NCBI RefSeq assembly: GCF_007995155.1
Contig: NZ_CP042593.1
Coordinates: forward strand, 1,096,001 to 1,160,000
Origin: Cytobacillus dafuensis
GTDB taxonomy: Bacteria; Bacillota; Bacilli; Bacillales; Cytobacillaceae
Direction of reading: 5' to 3'
DNA length: 64,000 nt
Position numbers and translations under genes: made by a program. Of the stretch, positions 24,903 to 33,231 are shown in pieces (position 1 is the stretch's first letter; the number at the start of each line of letters is the position of its first letter). Below the pieces are notes generated by a model, which was not told the DNA's origin, searched no databases, and worked only from the letters and a program-made list of their open reading frames with translations.

Positions 24903-27018
24903 ACTTTTGTTCCTCCCTATATTTCTCAATGAGTTCAATCTCTTTCAACTCATTTCGAGCGTATTTCCGCATTGTTTTTGCTTTCTTAACTTCTACTGGC
25001 AAGTTCATTTTTGTAAAACGCTTCTCCATATCTTTTGAAAGTTCAATGACTTCTTCTAACTCTTGCTTCTTTTCTGGTTGAGGAACTTTGGCTTGGCATC
25101 CCAAACATTGCATTTTAGTAGGACATACAAAAGCTGTAACACACGTACCGCCCAAAACATTATTAAATACTCCAACTTGTTGTTTATATTCTTCCAGTTC
25201 TTTTTCAAGTTCTTCAGGACTTCGTAAAACAGTTTCATCTAAGTCTACATAATCCGAGATAACATCATGTAAATCACTAACAGATTGAGCAACTTGACTT
25301 GGGGTAGGTTCTGCATAGTATTCTGTAACTCCTATATCACGTTGATGTAGGATCTTAGCTACAATGTCGATAGGAAGTCCTTGTCGTTGCACTGCTTCAG
25401 TAGCGAACGCATGACGGAGTAAATGTGTCTTAATTACAACTGGCTTGCCTTCCTTTGATTCAAAATTTAGCCCATGAAGTAAAAATCGAAGACATGCCCA
25501 AACAGTAAACTCAGTGAAAGAGTTGTTATGATACTGAAAGAAATATGGTTTAGGAACAGGAAATAAGTGACTTCTTGAATAACGATATTTAACACTTGGT
25601 ATCTTTTCGCTACCATAATGATCCTTTAAAAGTTTTGCTACCAATTGAATTAACTTCATCGTTTGTTCGCTTATATAAAAAGGTTCTACTTCGTCCCGAC
25701 CTTTTGGAATAGCATAAAAAGAATAATTTAATTTGTTCTCCACTTTAACTTTTCGGATACATTCCCTTGTATTACTAATCTGCAATAATTCATTTAGTCT
25801 TGCACCAGTTGTAGTAAAAATGTCTACAGCTAGTAAACCAAAGGTTACTGCTGCATACAGTGGTTCTACATCCAACAAAGTTCCTTCCGCTATATGTTGG
25901 TATCTAGAAATAAAGGTGCTAGTTGCAAGCACTCCTTTATGCCTACTAGAAAAAGGTTGAGGGTTTCTTCCCTTGCCTTCCTCGCCATATCCCCATGAAT
26001 ATAACAACGCACGTTTTTGTTTGATTTCTTCATCAGTGGCATTCGCAAACCATTGTCCAATAACCCCTTTTTCAAAGAGTTCCATAAACCAAAGACCTTC
26101 AGCTTCATCGTCTTCTTCTAGGCATTCTGCTTTTATAAATTCAACGAAATATTGATTGTTATCCTCCGAATATGCACCTATACGTTTATATGCTGACTTT
26201 AAAGATGAAGAAGGGAATTGGTCTGGATGAAGCAAAGCAAATGCAGGTTTGTCCCACAGACGAAAATAAAAGCGTTCTCCAATACGTTCAGGTTCATCAT
26301 AATGAAACTCTAAGGGGAGTGGACAATTTGTTTTTTTAGCCTGTTCACACGCCTTTAAAAAAGCTTGTCGTAACCGATTTAATTGATTCCACCGGAAGTG
26401 TCCTTCTGCTCTAATTTGCGGGAGTAAAGGCACAATAACATCTGTTTCATTTTTTCGAGTGTTATGAGCCTGTTCCGTAGCTGATTTAGTAAATGGGAAA
26501 TCTCTTGAATCGTAAGATGGCATAGGGAATAAGTATTGGTCAAAATAAGATTGTTTGCTACTGTTTAATTTTGTTGTTATCCATTTCTTTTTATTATAAG
26601 AAACAGCTCTATACCATTTTAATAACTCTTTTCTCTTGCTATCTGAATGTTCTTGATAATAGGAACCCTTTAAATACTGATACATATGAGTTTCAACATC
26701 AAACTCTGTCATGTTTTCCAACTGAAAAACATCAAATATATCTTTTAATCTTGAATGGATATTACCAATTACATTGTAAATTGTTCCTACATCAGCATTA
26801 TTATCGGAATAAACATAAATTACGAGTAATAAATGATTGTTCCAAGGTTTGTCTACTACATTATGAATGTAGTATTTCATATTTCTTTCATGAACCTTAT
26901 CTAAAAGGAATTTTCCTCTTGCATCCTGCAAATGAAGAAGTTGTTTATCAACTGCACACAATAATTGTTCATAAAAAGGTGATTGTGGATTATCTGTTAA
27001 TACAGTCAGTGTAATCAC
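24871..27018 (-). CDS. Large tyrosine recombinase, TnpB-like (715 aa)
   Basis: The C-terminal half is a tyrosine recombinase catalytic domain: first Arg in TGARLNELLQ (about residue 408), H-x-x-R in KTHLLRHAFATEAV (about 549), the second His in ILHQRDIGVTEYYAEPT and the nucleophile Tyr there. The N-terminal 300 residues are a long DNA-binding region. A C-terminal extension has CVTAFVCPTKMQCLGCQAKVP, a probable zinc-binding cluster, and a coiled coil. Its length and partners match the TnpB of Tn554-like systems. It starts with a GTG overlapping the stop of the 450-aa recombinase (GTGA), so the two are coupled. Confidence 0.85.
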   Translation of the reverse strand: MITLTVLTDNPQSPFYEQLLCAVDKQLLHLQDARGKFLLDKVHERNMKYYIHNVVDKPWNNHLLLVIYVYSDNNADVGTIYNVIGNIHSRLKDIFDVFQLENMTEFDVETHMYQYLKGSYYQEHSDSKRKELLKWYRAVSYNKKKWITTKLNSSKQSYFDQYLFPMPSYDSRDFPFTKSATEQAHNTRKNETDVIVPLLPQIRAEGHFRWNQLNRLRQAFLKACEQAKKTNCPLPLEFHYDEPERIGERFYFRLWDKPAFALLHPDQFPSSSLKSAYKRIGAYSEDNNQYFVEFIKAECLEEDDEAEGLWFMELFEKGVIGQWFANATDEEIKQKRALLYSWGYGEEGKGRNPQPFSSRHKGVLATSTFISRYQHIAEGTLLDVEPLYAAVTFGLLAVDIFTTTGARLNELLQISNTRECIRKVKVENKLNYSFYAIPKGRDEVEPFYISEQTMKLIQLVAKLLKDHYGSEKIPSVKYRYSRSHLFPVPKPYFFQYHNNSFTEFTVWACLRFLLHGLNFESKEGKPVVIKTHLLRHAFATEAVQRQGLPIDIVAKILHQRDIGVTEYYAEPTPSQVAQSVSDLHDVISDYVDLDETVLRSPEELEKELEEYKQQVGVFNNVLGGTCVTAFVCPTKMQCLGCQAKVPQPEKKQELEEVIELSKDMEKRFTKMNLPVEVKKAKTMRKYARNELKEIELIEKYREEQKYEPHIQFDRR

Positions 27019-28367
27019 TCCAATCCATCTAATAATTCTTGTATTTCGTCATCTATTTCAATACGATCAAGGCTAGTTTCTATGACTGTTAATTTAGACT
27101 TCTTCCTATACTTAGGTTTCTTTTGTTCCATGTATTCTTTTTCTTTTTGTGCCATACTCTCCAACATCCCATCGTGGGCTTTACGATGGCTTTCTTCGTC
27201 AAAGTAATGCTCATATACCTCAATGGTTTTTTCATCTTTCCATTTGATATATTTAATGAGTTCCTTTTTCTTTTGCTTGATTTCTGCTTCAGTTTTAGTG
27301 GTACGATAGATTTCACTTAACCTTGAAGTAACGAACCAATGTCTTGTTTTATGTGGATTTAACTTAATCTCACATTCTTTCATAGCCTTATCCCAATGGT
27401 AATACCAAGCTTCATAGGTTAAAGGTGTTCCAAGTTCTGTAAGAAACAATGGTGCTTCATCAGGCAAATCATTGAACTTACGATGAAGCTCATCATAATG
27501 TATTCTTTCTTTATTGATGTACCGCATTAATAGCTTAACAGTATCTTTACTAAAACGAATAAATTTTACCCTTTTCCCATGACTGCCTTTATTGAATGTT
27601 CGGGCTTCTTGAAGTGACTTTCTGGAACGGTAATCACCGATAGTCAATTCAATGATTTCAGAAGCTCTTGCACCTGTTTCAAATAGTTTCCGAGCAATCA
27701 CTACTTCTCTTAATGACCAATTCACTTTTTTACCTGCTTGATAAACTTGATAGGGAAGTTGAATATCACCAATGATTTTAGGTTGCCATTCTTCATTAAT
27801 TAATTTGAAATAAGAATCCGTTAATCTTCTGTGTGGTGTTGCGTCCTCTGTTCCAGCTTCTAATGGCATACGCGGCTTGTCCTTCCTAACACCTTCGGTA
27901 TGCCCCTTATAATCATTTAAAATCGCATATGAATCTATTAATGGGTTTGAATGATTATATTGCTTTAATCGAATAAGAGACTTATAGAATGACTTTAATG
28001 CAGAAAGGAAGCGATTAACTGTATTAGGACTTTTATTTGTTCGATTCACAAAACGGAATGTATCATTTTCTCTAACCTTACAGGCCATTTCATTCATAAG
28101 GTAATCTTCGATGGCTATTCGTATAATGTCAGGTGAATCATCCCATTGAACCTGTCTTCCTTGATAGTTACTAAATTGATCTAACCATGTAAAAAAGGGA
28201 AGAAGGCACTGAATATACGAAAGGGCAGAACTTTTATCGATTCTCCCAATACAATCATGGTAATGCTCTGTTAACGGAAGGAATGGTTGGTTTTGACAAT
28301 CAAATACTAAAAGTTCAAAACGACTTTCAATACCCTCAGGACGATAAAAATATGAATACTTAGACAT
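27015..28367 (-). CDS. Tyrosine recombinase, TnpA-like (450 aa)
   Basis: An N-terminal SAM-like core-binding region (SALSYIQCLLPFFTWLDQF, NTVNRFLSALKSFYKSLIRL) is followed by the catalytic domain with Arg in ETGARASEIIEL (about residue 238), H-x-x-R in NPHKTRHWFVTSRL (about 347) and a terminal Tyr in KTIEVYEHYF (about 405). It catalyses site-specific strand exchange, with the 715-aa protein as likely partner. It is the second gene of a four-gene operon running from 28940 to 24429. An Arg/Lys-rich tail follows the active site. Confidence 0.87.
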   Translation of the reverse strand: MSKYSYFYRPEGIESRFELLVFDCQNQPFLPLTEHYHDCIGRIDKSSALSYIQCLLPFFTWLDQFSNYQGRQVQWDDSPDIIRIAIEDYLMNEMACKVRENDTFRFVNRTNKSPNTVNRFLSALKSFYKSLIRLKQYNHSNPLIDSYAILNDYKGHTEGVRKDKPRMPLEAGTEDATPHRRLTDSYFKLINEEWQPKIIGDIQLPYQVYQAGKKVNWSLREVVIARKLFETGARASEIIELTIGDYRSRKSLQEARTFNKGSHGKRVKFIRFSKDTVKLLMRYINKERIHYDELHRKFNDLPDEAPLFLTELGTPLTYEAWYYHWDKAMKECEIKLNPHKTRHWFVTSRLSEIYRTTKTEAEIKQKKKELIKYIKWKDEKTIEVYEHYFDEESHRKAHDGMLESMAQKEKEYMEQKKPKYRKKSKLTVIETSLDRIEIDDEIQELLDGLE

Positions 28368-28391
28368 GGGGTAATCCCTACTTTCCCTTCG

Positions 28392-28940
28392 TTATTCTTC
28401 AAGCCAATTATAAAAGGGTACCCTTGATACTTGGTTTTCCTCTGTGCCAAATCTTCCATTAAATTCTTGTGGTGTTAAATCGTAAACTCTTTTATTTCTA
28501 TCTCTCCTAGCTAATTTAATTAGAGTAGAAGTTGGTGTCCAATTTTCCCGTATCGCCTTTCGAATGAACCCGTCAGGGTTTTTAGCTTTGGTAGTGGATT
28601 GCTGCATAATAAGCAGTATTTCTAATGTTCTTTTGATTCCAACAAAAGATAGAATAGATAATACTTCATCAGAAGGAGTAGTAAGCGTTACCGCTTGATA
28701 TGCTAATTTAACTAACTCTGATTCATCAGCCTCCAATTTTACATCGTCATTATCTTGTCCAGGTTTGTTAACTGGAATAGCCTTGTTAAGGCTCAATAAA
28801 TCAGATTCAATAATTCTCCAACCTTCTTTGTCACTGTTTCTGTAAGAGTTAGGTAACTTGCCTGAACGTATCCAACGTTTAATAGTTTCTTCGTGTTTAC
28901 CTAAGAGATCAGCTACCTCTTTGACAGTGTATTCTTTCAA
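28392..28940 (-). CDS. MerR/excisionase-type HTH protein, first gene of the recombinase operon
   Basis: This 182-residue protein starts with a TTG preceded by AGGTGG. Residues 1-50 form a helix-turn-helix of the MerR/excisionase class (YTVKEVADLLGKHEETIKRWIRSGKLP, then GWRIIESDL). The remainder is helical, with NPDGFIRKAIRENWTP and a C-terminal PFYNWLEE. As the first gene it may be the operon's regulator or a recombination directionality factor. The start codon lies 22 bp from two 12-bp operator-like boxes. Confidence 0.75.
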   Translation of the reverse strand: MKEYTVKEVADLLGKHEETIKRWIRSGKLPNSYRNSDKEGWRIIESDLLSLNKAIPVNKPGQDNDDVKLEADESELVKLAYQAVTLTTPSDEVLSILSFVGIKRTLEILLIMQQSTTKAKNPDGFIRKAIRENWTPTSTLIKLARRDRNKRVYDLTPQEFNGRFGTEENQVSRVPFYNWLEE

Positions 28941-28961
28941 ATACCCACACCACCTAATTAA

Positions 28962-28988
28962 GAATATACGTTCTAGGAATATATGTTC
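28962..28988 (-). promoter_or_regulatory. Paired operator boxes upstream of the recombinase operon (LexA-like)
   Basis: GAATATACGTTC at 28962-28973 and GAATATATGTTC at 28977-28988 are 15 bp apart. Both fit the bacillar LexA/DinR pattern GAAC-N4-GTTC except at one position. They could instead bind the HTH protein encoded just downstream. Confidence 0.5.
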
Positions 28989-29116
28989 TTATTTTATTTT
29001 AGCATAAAATGTTGTTGTATTTCCATAATTTTCTTACACTTTGTTGTAGTAGTAACTGAGGTCATATAAATAAAAAAGTACACCACAAATATATAAGTGA
29101 TGTACTAATTTTTATA

Positions 29117-29135
29117 TTATGTGTGACATTAAGGA
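29117..29135. other. Candidate right boundary inverted repeat of the island
   Basis: The reverse complement matches 13273-13291 at 17 of 19 positions (shared core TAATGTCACACAT). It lies 177 bp upstream of the recombinase operon. A hairpin AGTACACCAC / GTGATGTACT is next to it at 29078-29108. Confidence 0.35.
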
Positions 29136-29251
29136 CAAGTTATTATTATCATAATAAAAACATACATTCACTTATCTTTAATTTTACAAAGTAGGTTTAG
29201 TTTTTTTATTTTTTTAAAGTCATATTATAAAAAGATTGATGTTTTCATTGA

Positions 29252-29350
29252 TTGGCTGACAAACACCCAATTTGGCTGATAACCAGTGGGATTTGGTTGA
29301 CAAACACCCATTGGCTGAAAAATAAATGAAACTCGCTGACAAAGTGCAAT
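29252..29350 (+). repeat. Array of five degenerate 20-bp repeats (TTGGCTGACAAACACCCA)
   Basis: Units begin at 29252, 29272, 29293, 29311 and 29332, about two helical turns apart. TTGGCTGA is the best-kept part. They resemble iterons or recombinase arm sites. They lie outside the candidate boundary at 29117. The remainder of the 619-bp gap holds the features listed separately and no gene. Confidence 0.65.
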
Positions 29351-29401
29351 TTTAAACTTTGTAAAAAGCCACACCATTTACGAAAATATCCGTTATATAA
29401 A

Positions 29402-29432
29402 AAGAAATCGGCAAGTTAGCCGATTTCTTCCA
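29402..29432. terminator. Bidirectional hairpin terminator
   Basis: AAGAAATCGGC / GCCGATTTCTT with a 6-nt loop, A and T rich on both sides. Confidence 0.7.
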
Positions 29433-29452
29433 CATGCAGATTGAAATTCCAC

Positions 29453-29562
29453 TTTATCGCAGATTAACGGGCTGTAAGACCCCCACTTCAAGAAGTTGAG
29501 TTAAAAATAAATTTCTAAGTGGGGGATGAAGGAAAACCCCCACTGATTGAAGTTTCACTTTA
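29453..29562 (+). repeat. Structured CCCCCACT repeat, copy 2 of 4 (short form)
   Basis: It lacks about 50 bp of the middle (the ACTGCCCGT arm and the GGTTCAACTAACC segment), so the first AAGTGGGGG arm leads straight into the CCCCCACTGAT arm. Its last three bases are the stop codon of the MFS gene on the other strand. Confidence 0.82.
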
Positions 29563-30765
29563 TATTGGTAAATCTGCTTTCGATGTAACAGGTTGATCTT
29601 CATTGGTTTTTTTGCCGTGCAGGTAGTAATAAATCATGAAAGCAAACAAAATAACGCCAACAAGAATCAAATATAGGGATGAAAAACCAGTATAGACAAC
29701 GATTATTCCAAGAGTATAGGAGCCAAGTCCTATACCTAAATCTAAAAATGTGAAGAAGGTTGATGTTGCTAATCCTCTCCTTGAAGGATCAGAATTTTTT
29801 ATCGCAACTGTTTGCAGACTTGGAGTAAGAGTACCATAGCCTAGCCCAATAATGGCACCTGCGAGTAAAAACAGAAACGTATTATTAGCCTGACTTAGCA
29901 ACAGCATCCCGATTGCAAATAAAATAATTGTTGGGTAAATAATTTTATTTTCTCCGTATACATCAAACCATCGTCCAGTAAATGGTCGGGAAATTAATAT
30001 GAACACAGCATAAACAACAAAAAAGAAGCTTGCTGCTGTCAGTAAGCCAAGCTGTTTAGCATAAACAGAAATGAATGAAAGGATCCCAGAATAACCAAAG
30101 GCTAGAATACCGGCAACGATGGAAACAGGAATAGCACTTTTTTCGAAGAAGCTAGAAAGAGAAAATTTAGCATTTGCAGTATTTTTAGGACTTGGCATGC
30201 TTTTTGGAACTTGGACTAGTAAGGATATTAGCAGAGCAAAAATGGAAAGGATTGTACATAAGCCAAATATCCAATTAAAGCTTGCATACTGAATAATGGT
30301 TAAGCCTGCAAAAGGTCCAATAACCATCGCCAAGTTCATAAACATAGCGTAATAACCAAGACCTTCGCCTTTACGTTCATTTGGAATAATATCAGCAACA
30401 ATGGCCCCTGTAGCAGTCGTAGCCATTCCGAAACCGATTCCATGTAAAAATCGTAAACCGAGTAATAAAGGGAGAGAATCTGTCCAGAAATAAAGAATCG
30501 AGGATATTGAGAAAATAGCCATTGAAAAAATCAATATTTTTTTGCGTCCTAACTCATCAATCCATTTGCCTGTAAAAGGCCTACATAGCACAGCTGCAAT
30601 GAGAAAAACAGAAAGGACTAACCCGACCTGTGTTTCATTGCCACTCAAATCCTCTAATACATAAATAGGTAATGTTGTAAGCAAAATATAAAATCCTATA
30701 AAAAGAAAAAAGCTTGTAATTGAAATACTTAAAAAGTCTTTTGTCCATAATGTTTGTTTCTTCAT
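29560..30765 (-). CDS. MFS drug or sugar efflux transporter
   Basis: This 401-residue transporter has 12 predicted membrane helices. The ATG at 30765 follows GGAGG; a TTG four codons earlier overlaps that site. MFS motif A-like GKWIDELGRKKILIF lies between TM2 and TM3, with a related GRWFDVYGENKIIYP in the second half. It is of the multidrug-resistance (YwoG/YfmO-like) type. The MarR-family gene 52 bp upstream on the same strand is probably its repressor. The substrate is unknown. Confidence 0.88.
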   Translation of the reverse strand: MKKQTLWTKDFLSISITSFFLFIGFYILLTTLPIYVLEDLSGNETQVGLVLSVFLIAAVLCRPFTGKWIDELGRKKILIFSMAIFSISSILYFWTDSLPLLLGLRFLHGIGFGMATTATGAIVADIIPNERKGEGLGYYAMFMNLAMVIGPFAGLTIIQYASFNWIFGLCTILSIFALLISLLVQVPKSMPSPKNTANAKFSLSSFFEKSAIPVSIVAGILAFGYSGILSFISVYAKQLGLLTAASFFFVVYAVFILISRPFTGRWFDVYGENKIIYPTIILFAIGMLLLSQANNTFLFLLAGAIIGLGYGTLTPSLQTVAIKNSDPSRRGLATSTFFTFLDLGIGLGSYTLGIIVVYTGFSSLYLILVGVILFAFMIYYYLHGKKTNEDQPVTSKADLPI

Positions 30766-30817
30766 GATGTCCTCCAACTAAAAGGTTTGACTCTAATTAT
30801 TTAGTTCATTATTTTCT

Positions 30818-31237
30818 TCAATAAAAATTATCTTTCATTCTTTTCATTAAATCCAACATCTGTACGATTTCTGTATTGGTAATTCGGTGTAGAACTTGCT
30901 CTTCTGATGAACGAACAGCTTTTAACCAATTAGGATACTCTGTAAGTGCTGCATCAGTTAGTTTAATTTTCTTTTCACGTTTATCTGTGCCAGGTATCCT
31001 TGCAATCCATCCTGACTTTTCTAACCTTCCTAATGTCCGTGTCATAGTAGGAGCCTCCACTCCAAGATAAGAAGACAGCTCTTTTTGTGTACTCGAACCT
31101 TCTGTTTTTAGCCGATAGATTATGGCCCATTGTGCGGAATATAGACCTAGCGGCACAAGATTTTCGTTTAACAGCTTCGAAAAATGGCGTGTAAATTGGT
31201 TAATCTGATGAAATAGCTCGCTTTGATTGTTTTTCAT
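30818..31237 (-). CDS. MarR-family transcriptional regulator
   Basis: This 139-residue winged-helix protein has the family pattern ETHFS-like dimer helices, LVPLGLYSAQWAIIYRLKTEGSSTQKELSSYLGVEAPTMTRTLGRLEKSGWI (recognition helix at about residues 60-75) and the wing RIPGTDKREKKIKLT. It precedes and probably represses the MFS pump gene. A perfect-arm palindrome ATAGTTA-N6-TAACTAT lies 17 bp upstream of its start, ideally placed for autorepression. Confidence 0.9.
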   Translation of the reverse strand: MKNNQSELFHQINQFTRHFSKLLNENLVPLGLYSAQWAIIYRLKTEGSSTQKELSSYLGVEAPTMTRTLGRLEKSGWIARIPGTDKREKKIKLTDAALTEYPNWLKAVRSSEEQVLHRITNTEIVQMLDLMKRMKDNFY

Positions 31238-31254
31238 ATAATCCCCTTTGAATA

Positions 31255-31274
31255 ATAGTTACCTAGCTAACTAT
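31255..31274 (-). promoter_or_regulatory. MarR-type operator palindrome
   Basis: ATAGTTACCTAGCTAACTAT has 7-bp perfect arms around 6 bp and lies immediately upstream of the marR-like gene. Size and position are typical for MarR dimers. Confidence 0.7.
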
Positions 31275-31411
31275 ATAGTTTTATATGTGAAATGTCTACA
31301 CATGTGATTATAAAGACACATATTCACTTCATCGATTTACCATAATATTTTCAACTTTCTTTCACAAGTATTTGCTAGATTGGTAAATATATAAGGCAGA
31401 GGGTGTGGACA

Positions 31412-32773
31412 ATGGGGAAAGTGATAAATAATGGGCTGCTGTTGTTCTATGGGTGCATATTTTTCTTGTTCATCCCTTGGTATACGGATGCTGCAGCAGC
31501 AGAAGTGACAGTGGAATCTGATATGAATCTTCAGGAAATGATTGATCATGCAGAACCTGGTGATACATTAAATATTCAAAAGGGGTTATATCGTGGATCT
31601 ATCACAATTTCTAAACCAATAACTCTCGTCGCACAAAATGGAGCAATCATTGATGGAAGAGGAAATGGAAATGTCATAACGATTGCTTCTGATGGAGTTG
31701 CCATAAAGGGATTTACGATCCAGAATAGCGGAAAGGATAAGGATAACAGCGGGATATTATTGAAGGAAGTAAAGGACGTTGTAATAGATTCTAACCATAT
31801 TTCTAATGTATTGTTTGGGATTTATTCTGAAAAAAGTTCGAACAATATTATCAAAAATAATGACATCGAAAGTTTTGATACCCATTTTTCTAAGCGAGGC
31901 AATGGCATCCATCTTTATTATGGGCATGGGAATTTCATTGTGAATAATCGGATAAAAAATGTCCAAGATGGGATTTATTTTGATTCTACTACAAAAAGTA
32001 ACATTCAGAATAATACCGTTCAAGATTCAAGATACGGCTTTCATTTCATGTTCAGTGAAGACATTTCAGCAGAAGATAACGTCATTCAAAAAAATGTGAC
32101 CGGTTTTATGATCATGGATTCTAAAAATCTTCAGTTTAATCGAAATCAAATTACCGATCATTTTCATTTTAGAGGCTTTGGCATTCTCATTTATGATTCT
32201 TCCAATATTGTTATCGAAGAAAATGAAATAAGGCAGAATAGCTCAGGGCTTTATTTTGAAAATGCGGAGCAGACACATATTAGGCAAAATTTAATAGCTG
32301 CGAATCAAGTAGGGATAGAGTTTAAGGGAGATAACATAGATAACGTGTTGACGGAAAATAACTTTATCGGGAATGTAGTCCAGTCGAAGATTGCCGATAA
32401 GGATATGCTTCTTAATGGACAACAAAAAGGAAACTACTGGGATGATTATAGCAGCTATGATTTAACAGGTGATGGTATTGGGGAAATACCATATAAAGCA
32501 GGCTCAATTTATGATCAGATTCTAAAGAGTCATCCGTATTGGCAGTTTTATTTTGAAAGCCCTGCTATCAAAATATGGAGTAAAGCAGAATCAATGTTTC
32601 CCTCCATCGGGACAGCAAATGTATATGATGAAAAACCGCTAATCTTACCGGTGCATTTTGAAAAAGAAAAGAAAAATCAAAAAGAGAAAAGCAAGTTATC
32701 ATTATTAATTTTCGGCCTAATATTAACGAGTTCGTCAGTATTTATTCTATTGAAGGGAAGACGTATGGAATGA
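31412..32773 (+). CDS. nosD: NosD, beta-helix maturation protein of nitrous-oxide-reductase type systems
   Basis: This 453-residue exported protein has a signal sequence (LLLFYGCIFFLFIPWYTDAAAA). It is built of right-handed beta-helix turns of the NosD/CASH type, with repeats such as NNDIESFDTH, NNRIKNVQDGIYFDS and ENEIRQNSSGLYFENA. The NosD-specific end GNYWDDYSSYDLTGDGIGEIPY is present, and a C-terminal membrane helix. NosD with NosF and NosY is needed for Cu-S centre assembly in NosZ. The ATG at 31412 is preferred, with GAGGG 8 nt upstream. It overlaps nosL by the ATGA junction. Confidence 0.92.
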   Translation: MGKVINNGLLLFYGCIFFLFIPWYTDAAAAEVTVESDMNLQEMIDHAEPGDTLNIQKGLYRGSITISKPITLVAQNGAIIDGRGNGNVITIASDGVAIKGFTIQNSGKDKDNSGILLKEVKDVVIDSNHISNVLFGIYSEKSSNNIIKNNDIESFDTHFSKRGNGIHLYYGHGNFIVNNRIKNVQDGIYFDSTTKSNIQNNTVQDSRYGFHFMFSEDISAEDNVIQKNVTGFMIMDSKNLQFNRNQITDHFHFRGFGILIYDSSNIVIEENEIRQNSSGLYFENAEQTHIRQNLIAANQVGIEFKGDNIDNVLTENNFIGNVVQSKIADKDMLLNGQQKGNYWDDYSSYDLTGDGIGEIPYKAGSIYDQILKSHPYWQFYFESPAIKIWSKAESMFPSIGTANVYDEKPLILPVHFEKEKKNQKEKSKLSLLIFGLILTSSSVFILLKGRRME

Positions 32774-33231
32774 GAAAAATACTAGTCTATTTTATCGGAA
32801 TTATAATACTTTCTGGCTGTGCAGGAACACAGTCTTTTGAGCCGGTAGAGATTAATCCAGAAATTGATGTTTGCGAAATATGCAATATGAGCATTGCCCA
32901 TGAAAATTATGCAACTGAAATTATTTCATCTGAAGGAGATGTATTTAAGTTTGATGATATTGGATGCATGGTTGAGTTTTTAGAAAAGGATAAGTCCCTT
33001 GCTAAGGATAAAGTAGCAAAACAATTCGTTAGAGATTCGGAAACAGGAGAATGGCTTGAGCTTAAAGACGCTTTTCATGCCTTTCACCCTGAGTTTTGGA
33101 CCCCGATGGCAAATGGCATCGTCACTTTTAAAGATCAAGAAAGGGCAGAAAGTTATATGAAGGAGCAGGGAAAAGGTGAGTTATATAATTACGAACGATT
33201 TCTCAAGCACCAATGGAGTTGGAAACAATGA
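32770..33231 (+). CDS. nosL: NosL copper-binding lipoprotein
   Basis: This 153-residue lipoprotein has the lipobox ILSGC at residue 17. The NosL copper motif is CEICNMSIAHENYATEI, with Cys and Met residues able to bind Cu(I), followed by DDIGCMVEFL and the characteristic FHPEFWTPMANGIVTF end. It delivers copper on the outer face of the membrane. It is coupled to nosD upstream (ATGA) and nosY downstream (ATGA). Confidence 0.92.
   Translation: MRKILVYFIGIIILSGCAGTQSFEPVEINPEIDVCEICNMSIAHENYATEIISSEGDVFKFDDIGCMVEFLEKDKSLAKDKVAKQFVRDSETGEWLELKDAFHAFHPEFWTPMANGIVTFKDQERAESYMKEQGKGELYNYERFLKHQWSWKQ

Noticed and set aside
26571..27014. 147-codon plus-strand frame
   Set aside because: Antisense to the 715-aa recombinase, whose reading frame has full family motifs.
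31290..31320. FNR/CRP-type site before nosD
   Set aside because: TGTG and CACA half-sites are present, but the spacing does not fit TGTGA-N6-TCACA.
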